DNA of 64,000 nucleotides from an uncultured Eubacteriales bacterium (lineage in GTDB: Bacteria > Bacillota > Clostridia > Christensenellales > Aristaeellaceae), in contig CADBZH010000010.1 in assembly GCA_902799045.1 (NCBI GenBank), forward strand, positions 124,001 to 188,000. The letters run 5' to 3'. Below the pieces are notes generated by a model, which saw nothing but the letters and a program-made list of their open reading frames with translations, was not told the DNA's origin and ran no database searches. Positions within the stretch are counted from its first letter, which is position 1; each line of letters starts with the position of its first letter. A program made the position numbers and the translations under genes. Of the stretch, positions 24,199-30,424 are shown piece by piece.

Positions 24199-24273
24199 AC
24201 AAAAAGGCAAGGGCCGTCCGACTCGAAGCCGACCCGCGCCATCCAAATGGCGCAGGGGCGCGTCAACCCTTGC
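24199..24273 (-). ncRNA. Structured three-way-junction RNA with U-tract ahead of znuA
   Basis: On the minus strand an outer stem GCAAGGG / CCCTTGC (24267-24273 with 24207-24213) encloses a perfect 7-bp hairpin GCGCCAT-TTGG-ATGGCGC and a second hairpin with a UCG loop. CTTTTTGTG follows the outer stem. It could be an intrinsic terminator/attenuator or an unassigned cis-regulatory RNA. I do not match it to a known riboswitch class. Confidence 0.5.
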
Positions 24274-24284
24274 GTTGAAAAAAA

Positions 24285-24596
24285 TCAATCGTTCAACCGG
24301 ATCTTCCTGCCGACCAGCGTGCAGAGCGCGGGAACATCCTCCGCCATCGCCCGCGCGCGCCATTCATGGCCCGCGCCCAGGGCAAGGCAGATGAGCAGCA
24401 GCGCCAGAAGCGCCATGGCGAAGCCCCGGCGCAGCTGCTCGAGCTGCGCGATAAACTGGCAGATCGGGCAATCCTCGCCGGTGCAATCGTGACGGTGTGC
24501 CGCCTCGTGCACGATATAGGCGGAGGAAACGAATATCGACAGCAGCATCGCCGCGCAAAGGATCGCGACGATAATATGCCTGCGCCTGTTCATCAT
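24285..24596 (-). CDS. Small two-span membrane protein with HDCTGEDCPIC motif
   Basis: The 103-residue protein starts with one membrane span (about residues 8-28), has a short exposed segment HEAAHRHDCTGEDCPICQFI with His and three Cys, and then a second span (about 58-76). The His/Cys cluster (HxxxHxHDCxxxxCxxC) is a plausible zinc site. Similar short proteins with CTGEDCPIC are found beside zinc transporters in Clostridia as far as I recall. It is the first gene of the operon, behind a consensus promoter and a candidate operator. A role in zinc handling is inferred from context and the metal-binding-like residues; the family has no assigned function that I know. Confidence 0.78.
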   Translation of the reverse strand: MMNRRRHIIVAILCAAMLLSIFVSSAYIVHEAAHRHDCTGEDCPICQFIAQLEQLRRGFAMALLALLLICLALGAGHEWRARAMAEDVPALCTLVGRKIRLND

Positions 24597-24626
24597 CCGT
24601 TCCCTCCCTTCTGAAAGGCTGACAGT

Positions 24627-24655
24627 ATACTAAACGCTTTTCAGGAAATTGTCAA
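24627..24655 (-). promoter_or_regulatory. Promoter of the zinc uptake operon
   Basis: Minus-strand -35 TTGACA (24650-24655) and -10 TAGTAT (24627-24632) are spaced 17 bp. Confidence 0.82.
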
Positions 24656-24657
24656 TA

Positions 24658-24672
24658 TGAAAACTGTTTCCA
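24658..24672. promoter_or_regulatory. Candidate repressor operator next to the zinc operon promoter
   Basis: The imperfect palindrome TGAAAAC-T-GTTTCCA lies 2 bp upstream of the -35 hexamer. Position and symmetry fit a metalloregulator site (Zur or AdcR-like), but the sequence does not match a Bacillus Zur box closely. Confidence 0.4.
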
Positions 24673-24730
24673 AATTGAGAACATTCTATGGCAAAATGAA
24701 AAGGAGCGCCGCGCAAGCGCTCCCTTTTCG

Positions 24731-25519
24731 TCAATCCTTTGCGGGGCAATCCAATCGGGCCTCCAGCTCGCCGATCCGCGCCGAAATGTCCTCGCAGAAG
24801 GCGTCCGCGGCCTCCATGCGCCTCTGGGCGCTCAGGGCGACGAATTCCTTGATCGGGTCGATCAGCGCCCGGGCCGCGTCGGCCAGGTCCCCGCTCTCCG
24901 CGGCGGGCCGCTGGGTGCGCAGGTACTGGGTCAGCACGTCGCACGCCCTGGCCAGCTCCGCGTCGCCGGAGCGCCGCGCCTCTGCCAGCAGCGCGCCGGA
25001 GGATTCCTGCAAATCGGCGCGCGCGCGGTGGTTCACCTGTGGCGCGTCGCAGGCCACGCCCTGCTCGTTCAGCTTTTCCACCATCTCCTGCACGTAGTCC
25101 GGGCGGCTCTTGATCACGGCGCGATACTTGTTCTGATAGCGCAGCATCAGGCTGTGGTCGCCGCCGGACAGCTTTTGCAGGCAGGAGCGCACCGACTGGC
25201 CGGCCGAGCGCGCGATCAGCACCTGCTCCATCAGCCAGTCCACCTCCTGCTGTGTAAAGGGCACGAACCGCGCCGGACGGGCCTCGCCGCCGTCGTGCTG
25301 GCGCACCTGGGCATAGTAATAGTTGCGTATGCTGTTGGGGCGGCGGCCGGTCTTGCGGGCGATCTGTTCGAACACGGCCTTCAGAGGAAGCCCCTGCTGC
25401 TGCGCCTCATCCGCGGTTTCCCAGAGCAATTTGTTTTCCGAGTCGCTCCAGCCCGCGCGCCTGCTTGCGCGGGGGAATTCCATGCGGCCGCTGCCTTCGT
25501 GGATGATAGCCTGGTCCAT
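24731..25519 (-). CDS. Putative regulator with two SANT/Myb-like helical domains
   Basis: The 262-residue protein has an N-terminal SANT/Myb-like region (RRAGWSDSENKLLWETADEAQQQG...FEQIARKTGRRPNSIRNYYY, about residues 18-62) and a second similar helical region (FVPFTQQEVDWLMEQVLIARSAGQ...LMLRYQNKYRAVI). The layout of regularly spaced Trp, acidic and Arg/Tyr residues recalls RsfA-type regulators. The C-terminal half is a helical, coiled-coil-like segment rich in Ala, Glu and Arg. There is no sensor domain. It is monocistronic, with GGAGGGG before the ATG, divergent from a nucleotidyltransferase gene. DNA binding is inferred and the target is unknown. Confidence 0.65.
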   Translation of the reverse strand: MDQAIIHEGSGRMEFPRASRRAGWSDSENKLLWETADEAQQQGLPLKAVFEQIARKTGRRPNSIRNYYYAQVRQHDGGEARPARFVPFTQQEVDWLMEQVLIARSAGQSVRSCLQKLSGGDHSLMLRYQNKYRAVIKSRPDYVQEMVEKLNEQGVACDAPQVNHRARADLQESSGALLAEARRSGDAELARACDVLTQYLRTQRPAAESGDLADAARALIDPIKEFVALSAQRRMEAADAFCEDISARIGELEARLDCPAKD

Positions 25520-25571
25520 TTCCAATCCCCTCCAAACCGTTGATGATACAGAGTATGCGCCTCGTGTGCGC

Positions 25572-25599
25572 ACAATATACTGAACCCCGGTTTTGTCAA
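25572..25599 (-). promoter_or_regulatory. Promoter of the SANT/Myb-like gene
   Basis: Minus-strand -35 TTGACA (25594-25599) and -10 TATTGT (25572-25577) are spaced 16 bp. Confidence 0.55.
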
Positions 25600-25651
25600 A
25601 ACTTTTTAATGATTTTCGCGCGCCGGCAATATGAATCTTATATGCGCGCGA

Positions 25652-25703
25652 AACCGGAAATATACCGGTTATGCCTTGACTTTCACCGATTATGACATAC
25701 AAT
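25652..25703 (+). promoter_or_regulatory. Promoter and palindrome ahead of the nucleotidyltransferase
   Basis: The -35 TTGACT (25676-25681) and -10 TACAAT (25698-25703) are spaced 16 bp. Just upstream, AACCGG-AAATATA-CCGGTT (25652-25670) is a perfect palindrome that could be an operator. Confidence 0.55.
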
Positions 25704-25744
25704 AGAGGCATGCGAACAACCATCACTGTGTAAGGAGCATGAAC

Positions 25745-26662
25745 ATGACGAACAAACCAACCCTCATCATCATGGCTGCGGGCATGGGCAGCCGCTTTGG
25801 CGGGAACAAGCAGATCGAGCCGGTGGACGGGGCGGGCCACATCATCATCGACTTTTCCATCTACGACGCGGTGCGGGCCGGGTTCGGCAAGGTGGTGTGC
25901 GTCATCAAGCCGGAGATGGAGGCGGATTTCCGCCGCGCCATCGGCGACGCCATCGCCCGGCACGTCGAGCTGAAGTACGCCTGGCAGACCCTGGACACCC
26001 TGCCCGAGGGCTATTCCGTGCCGGAGAATCGCAGGAAGCCCTGGGGCACCGGCCACGCCACGCTCTGCGCCCTGGGCGAGGTGGACGGTCCCTTCGCCGT
26101 CATCAACGCCGACGACTTCTATGGCGCGGACGCCTTCAGGACCGCCGCCGAATTCCTGATGGCCGACGGCGACGTGAACGAGCACGCCATGGTGGGCTAC
26201 AACATCGAAAACACGCTGACCGAGCACGGCACCGTGTCCCGCGGAGTCTGCCAGGGGGACGGCGAGGGCTACCTCACCGACATCACCGAGCGCGTGACCA
26301 TCGAGCCACGCCAGGGCGGCGCGGCCTTCACCGAGGACGGCGGCGCGACCTGGACCTTCATCCCCGCCGGGACGCCGGTTTCGATGAACCTGTGGGCGTT
26401 CAGAAGCGGCGTGCTGGAGGCGTTCCCAAGGCTCTTTGAGGATTTCCTGAAGAACGCCGTGCCGCAAAACCCCGATCGGGCGGAATTCTACCTGCCGAAC
26501 GTCCCTAAGACGCTGATCGCCGAGGGCAGGGCGCGCGTGCGTTTGCTCACCACCGATGAAAAGTGGTACGGCATGACCTATCGCGAGGACGCGGAGAAGG
26601 TCTGCGCCGCCATCGCCGGGATGAAGGCGAAGGGCCTGTACCCGGAGAAGCTGTGGGACTGA
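25745..26662 (+). CDS. Nucleotidyltransferase (NDP-sugar pyrophosphorylase-like)
   Basis: This single-domain GT-A-type nucleotidyltransferase has about 305 residues. The signature is TLIIMAAGMGSRFGGNKQIEPV (nucleotide-binding loop), followed by GTGHATLCA and VINADDFYG, whose Asp pair binds the metal. It lacks the C-terminal beta-helix of sugar-1-phosphate adenylyltransferases, so the sugar or alcohol phosphate substrate is unknown. I start it at the second ATG (25745), because AAGGAG lies 7 nt before it and only 1 nt before the first. A SH3-domain protein follows 73 bp downstream; no glycan cluster is visible. Confidence 0.85.
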   Translation: MTNKPTLIIMAAGMGSRFGGNKQIEPVDGAGHIIIDFSIYDAVRAGFGKVVCVIKPEMEADFRRAIGDAIARHVELKYAWQTLDTLPEGYSVPENRRKPWGTGHATLCALGEVDGPFAVINADDFYGADAFRTAAEFLMADGDVNEHAMVGYNIENTLTEHGTVSRGVCQGDGEGYLTDITERVTIEPRQGGAAFTEDGGATWTFIPAGTPVSMNLWAFRSGVLEAFPRLFEDFLKNAVPQNPDRAEFYLPNVPKTLIAEGRARVRLLTTDEKWYGMTYREDAEKVCAAIAGMKAKGLYPEKLWD

Positions 26663-26735
26663 GCCGAGGACCGGGAACCTTTTGGCGGCGCATGGCGTCC
26701 AAGAACCAAACGCAGATGAGCGAGGGGGATTATCC

Positions 26736-27629
26736 ATGAAAAGGCTTCTTTGCTGCGTGCTGGCGCTGATGCTCTCAATCGGGGCCGCCGCGCTGGCGGA
26801 AGAGATCGGGACCACCATGATGGTCGTGAACTGCGAGGAATACATTACCCTCCGCGAGGAGCCGGACACCCACGCCGCCGCGCTGGACAGGATGCCCCTG
26901 GGTGGGAAGCCTGTGGTTTTTCTGGGCGAGGCGGACAACGGCTTCCAGCTGGTGTCCTATAAGGGGCAGACGGGCTACGCGCTAAAGAAGTACCTGAAGC
27001 CCGTGGGGACCTTCGAGGGAAAGCATTATGATCCCAGCGCTCAGGAGCGCTACAATTTCAACCTGTTCCTGTCCAACTTCACCGAGGTGGGCTTTCTGTG
27101 GCACAGCGGCTGCTTTAGCAAAGCTTTCCCTCTCGATACCGCGCTGCTGACGGAATTTGCCATCGATCACTGCTGGTTCAACCGCCAAAGCCGGATAGAA
27201 TGGGCAGAGGACAGCTACTTCAACGGCAATAATGTGCGCCTGCCGGAGGATCAAATCGCGCCGATCGTGAAGGAGTACTTCGGTGAATCCATCAAGCCCA
27301 GCCATAACCTGGCCTATATCGACTATCGGAACGGCTATTACTACTGGGAGGAGACCGGCGGCCACACCAGTGACGGCTTCGCCTGTCTGACCGGCGTGGA
27401 GCGTTTGGACGATGCGCGCTTCTGCGTGGCGTTCAACATCTACGGCGGGGGCGAGTATTGGGACAACGACGTCTGCTATTATACCGACAGTCAGGCGTCG
27501 AACGCCTATCCGACCTACGACGGCAGCGCTTATTATGGCCGCGCGGTGATCGATACCGGCAACAGCGGCACAGGCGACCGCAGCGACTGGAGTCTGGAGT
27601 TTATCGCCATCAACCGCGAATACGATTGA
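26736..27629 (+). CDS. Secreted SH3-domain protein
   Basis: The 297-residue protein starts with a signal peptide (ALMLSIGAAALAEE, cleavage after ALA near residue 20). A bacterial SH3 domain (about residues 28-85) follows, with the motifs ITLREEPD and TGYALKKYLKPV, a fold that binds cell-wall peptides. The C-terminal 200 residues are rich in Tyr, Trp and Asp and carry no domain I recognise. The start at 26736 has GAGGGGG upstream; the 18-codon extension lacks a signal sequence. It may be cotranscribed with the nucleotidyltransferase and ends in a clear terminator. Confidence 0.75.
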   Translation: MKRLLCCVLALMLSIGAAALAEEIGTTMMVVNCEEYITLREEPDTHAAALDRMPLGGKPVVFLGEADNGFQLVSYKGQTGYALKKYLKPVGTFEGKHYDPSAQERYNFNLFLSNFTEVGFLWHSGCFSKAFPLDTALLTEFAIDHCWFNRQSRIEWAEDSYFNGNNVRLPEDQIAPIVKEYFGESIKPSHNLAYIDYRNGYYYWEETGGHTSDGFACLTGVERLDDARFCVAFNIYGGGEYWDNDVCYYTDSQASNAYPTYDGSAYYGRAVIDTGNSGTGDRSDWSLEFIAINREYD

Positions 27630-27644
27630 TTCCCTGTTCACTGG

Positions 27645-27673
27645 CCCCGGGATTTGATTTCCCGGGGCTTTTT
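27645..27673 (+). terminator. Intrinsic terminator after the SH3-domain gene
   Basis: CCCCGGGA-TTTGATT-TCCCGGGG followed by CTTTTTG is an 8-bp perfect stem with a U-tract. Confidence 0.88.
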
Positions 27674-27700
27674 GCAGCCGAACAAAGTGGATAAGCCCGC

Positions 27701-27729
27701 TTGTGAAGCGACTGGACTTGTGTTATAAT
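27701..27729 (+). promoter_or_regulatory. Promoter of the zapA operon
   Basis: The -35 TTGTGA (27701-27706) and -10 TATAAT (27724-27729) are spaced 17 bp, 34 bp before the zapA start. Confidence 0.78.
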
Positions 27730-27762
27730 CAATATGGATTTTTGTATGCTTTGGAGGGCAAC

Positions 27763-28035
27763 ATGGAAAAGATCAGAACCACCGTGCGCATCGCGGGCAG
27801 AGACTACACCATCGCCAGCACCGACAGCGCCGAGTATGTGAACCGCGTGGCGGCGTGGGTGGATCAGCGGATGGAGGAGCTGGCGGTGGCCACGAAGCTG
27901 CCCACGGCCCAGCTGGCCGTGCTGACGGCGGTGAACGCCGCCGACGACATGATGAAGAGCCGCGACGAGATCCGCCGCCTGAAGGCGGAGCTGGACGCGC
28001 TGCGCCGCGAGGGGGATGACCGGGCCGATGCCTGA
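27763..28035 (+). CDS. zapA: Cell division protein ZapA
   Basis: ZapA crosslinks FtsZ filaments and stabilises the Z-ring. The 90-residue protein has the globular N-terminal part (TTVRIAGRDYTIASTDSAEYVNRVAAWVDQRM) and a C-terminal coiled coil (residues about 60-85). GGAGGG lies 6 nt before the ATG; an upstream ATG at 27703 is rejected because it precedes the promoter's start site. The end overlaps the U32 gene, and zapA-U32-mutS2 is a common firmicute order. Confidence 0.9.
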   Translation: MEKIRTTVRIAGRDYTIASTDSAEYVNRVAAWVDQRMEELAVATKLPTAQLAVLTAVNAADDMMKSRDEIRRLKAELDALRREGDDRADA

Positions 28036-30424
28036 CCGCATGGAGCTGCTGGCCCCGGCCGGCGACATGGAGGCGCTGAAGGCGGCGGTGCAAAACGGCG
28101 CGGACGCGGTGTACCTGGGCGCGGGGGCCTTCAATGCCCGCCGGAACGCCGGGAATTTCGACGGCGACGCGCTGGACGAGGCCGTGGCCTACTGCCACGC
28201 CCGCGGCGTGAAGGTGCACGTGACGCTGAACACGCTGGTGCGCCAGGACGAGTTTGGCGCGCTGATCGAGGCCGTCGGGGCGGTGGATCGCTCCGGCGCC
28301 GACGCCGTGATCGTTCAGGATTTCGGCGTGGCCCGCGCCCTGCGGCAGGTCGCGCCGCGGCTGCAGCTGCACGCCAGCACCCAGATGGCCGCCCACAACG
28401 CCCGGGCCGTGCGCTTTTTGAAGGCGCAGGGCTTTCACCGCGCGGTGCTGGCCCGGGAGCTGACCTTTCAGGAGATGGCCGCCTGCGCCCGGGAGGGCAT
28501 CGAGATCGAGGCCTTCGTGCACGGCGCGCTGTGCGTGGCCTGCTCGGGCCAGTGCCTGATGTCCAGCCTCGTGGGCGGCAGGAGCGGCAACCGCGGCCTG
28601 TGCGCCCAGCCCTGCCGCCTGCCCTGGCGGCTGGACGGCAAGGAGGGCTATCTCCTCTCCACGAAGGATCTCTGCGGCCTCGACGACCTGGCGCGGCTGC
28701 GGGACGCGGGCGTCGCCAGCCTGAAGATCGAGGGACGGCTCAAGCGCGCGGAATACGTGGCCGTCACCGTGGCGGCCTACCGGCGGGCGCTGGACGCGCT
28801 GTATGCCGGTGAAACCGTCGATACCGCCGCCGAGCGCAGGGCGCTGAAGCAGATGTTCAACCGCGGCGGCTTCACCCGGGGCTACGGCCCGGGGGTGAAC
28901 GAGTCGGAGCTGATGTATCCCGAGCGGCCGAACCACCTGGGCGTCGAAGTGGGCGCGTGCCTGAGCGACGGCTGGGTGACGCTGACGGAGGCGGTCCTGA
29001 CCGCCGACGCGCTGGCGTTGCGGAGGCGCGGCGCGGATGTGCCCGTCAAGCTGTCCGGCGGGGCGGGGGAGCGGGTGAAGTGCGCCCGCGCGCAGAAGGG
29101 CGACGCGCTCGTGCGGCTGGTCAGCGATGCCCAGATGAGGGCTGCACGGGAGAGCTTTTCCGGGGAGAATCGCCGGGTCCCCATCGCGGCGAAGGCGACG
29201 CTGAGGGTGGGCCGGCCCGCGAGGCTGGCGGTGTCCGACGGCGTCCACCGCGCCGAGGCTGTGGGGGAGGCGATCGAAGCCGCCACCGGCCGTCCCTTCG
29301 ACGCGGAACGGGCCCGAAGCCAGCTTCAGAAGACCGGCGGCACGCCCTACGCGCTTAAGGAGATCGAGCTCGACGCGGACGCGAACGCCTTCTGCCCGGC
29401 CTCGCTGCTGAACGCCCTGCGGCGCGACGCGCTGGAGAAGCTGGAGGCGGCGCGAACGGCGGTGGAACGCGGTGAATGCCCTTCTTGCGGGAGCGTCGGC
29501 GCGCCTTCCAAATGGCGGAACGAAGGGCTGACGGAGGAGGCCGATTCCAGAGAACACCGTGCGATCAGCGCAAAGCCCCTTCTCTTCGTCCAATCCTCCG
29601 ACCTGTCCCAGCTTGAATCCGCCCTCGAAAGCGACGCGGACGTGGCGGTGTACGTCCCGGCGGACGTGCGCCCCGAAGCCCTCGGGCGGGTGGATCTTGC
29701 GCCCCTCGCGGCAAAGGGCCGCGTGGCGCTGGCGGCGCCGGCGGTGCTGGGCGACGAGGCGCTTGCGAGCCTGAACGCCTGGGCGCTGGCCAACCGCGGG
29801 GCCATTGAGATGACCTTCCTCTCCAACGTCGGCCAGCTGGGCCTCGAATGGCCCGGGGCGCGGGCGGGGGATTATCTGCTGAACGTGGGCAACGCCGCCG
29901 CCGTGGCGCAGCTCGCCGACTGGGGCATGGATCTGTACACCCCCTCGGTGGAGCTGAACGCGGGGCAGGTGAACGCGCTTGCCGGCGCGAAGAACCTGAT
30001 CGTCTGGGGGCGGCTGCCGCTGATGCACCTGCGGCATTGTCCCCTTCGCGCGGCCCGGGGCATGAAGGGCCGCCACGCGGACTGCCGCCATTGCGACGCC
30101 TGTCGGGCCGAAGAGCGCCTGGACGGGCGGACGCTCGTCGACCGCAAGGGCGCGGCGTTCCCGCTTCGGCGCGTGGCCGAGCCGGGCAGCGGCTGCGTCG
30201 TGCAGGTGCTGAACAGCGTGCCGCTGATGCCGCTGAAGCGGCGGGAAAAGCTGCCGCAGGCCGACGGCTGGCGGCTGCTGTTGAACCCCGACGAGCCCGC
30301 CGGGACCATCGTGCGCGTGTATCGCGTGGCGCTGGAGGGGGCGGATTTCAAAGACCTGCCCGAATGGGAGATCCTTGAGGCCATGAACACCACCACCGGG
30401 CACTACTTCAGAGGAGTGGAATAG
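28028..30424 (+). CDS. U32-family protein, RlhA-like (23S rRNA hydroxylation)
   Basis: The protein has about 798 residues. The N-terminal half is the U32 domain (MELLAPAGDMEALKAAVQNGADAVYLG, then FVHGALCVACSGQCLMSS and GNRGLCAQPCRLPW). Its cysteines form the iron-sulfur-type cluster seen in RlhA/TrhP. The middle has a DUF3656-like region, and a second Cys cluster (CRHCDACRAEERL) lies near residues 695-710. E. coli RlhA hydroxylates C2501 of 23S rRNA using prephenate; TrhP acts on tRNA. The length with DUF3656 favours the RlhA branch, though the exact target is inferred. The old peptidase name is likely wrong. ATG at 28016 is an alternative start. mutS2 begins right after the stop. Confidence 0.85.
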   Translation: MPDRMELLAPAGDMEALKAAVQNGADAVYLGAGAFNARRNAGNFDGDALDEAVAYCHARGVKVHVTLNTLVRQDEFGALIEAVGAVDRSGADAVIVQDFGVARALRQVAPRLQLHASTQMAAHNARAVRFLKAQGFHRAVLARELTFQEMAACAREGIEIEAFVHGALCVACSGQCLMSSLVGGRSGNRGLCAQPCRLPWRLDGKEGYLLSTKDLCGLDDLARLRDAGVASLKIEGRLKRAEYVAVTVAAYRRALDALYAGETVDTAAERRALKQMFNRGGFTRGYGPGVNESELMYPERPNHLGVEVGACLSDGWVTLTEAVLTADALALRRRGADVPVKLSGGAGERVKCARAQKGDALVRLVSDAQMRAARESFSGENRRVPIAAKATLRVGRPARLAVSDGVHRAEAVGEAIEAATGRPFDAERARSQLQKTGGTPYALKEIELDADANAFCPASLLNALRRDALEKLEAARTAVERGECPSCGSVGAPSKWRNEGLTEEADSREHRAISAKPLLFVQSSDLSQLESALESDADVAVYVPADVRPEALGRVDLAPLAAKGRVALAAPAVLGDEALASLNAWALANRGAIEMTFLSNVGQLGLEWPGARAGDYLLNVGNAAAVAQLADWGMDLYTPSVELNAGQVNALAGAKNLIVWGRLPLMHLRHCPLRAARGMKGRHADCRHCDACRAEERLDGRTLVDRKGAAFPLRRVAEPGSGCVVQVLNSVPLMPLKRREKLPQADGWRLLLNPDEPAGTIVRVYRVALEGADFKDLPEWEILEAMNTTTGHYFRGVE

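Noticed and set aside
24731..26938. 735-codon version of the SANT/Myb-like gene
   Set aside because: The extra N-terminal 473 codons run antisense through the nucleotidyltransferase gene and its promoter. The start at 25519 has a good GGAGGGG site.
27650..27668. GATTTCCCGGGG as a Noc-binding site
   Set aside because: It matches only part of the ATTTCCCGGGAAAT consensus and is fully explained as the terminator stem.
28028..30424. Collagenase-like peptidase annotation for the U32 protein
   Set aside because: The Cys clusters and DUF3656-like region place it with the RNA-hydroxylation branch, for which peptidase activity is not established.
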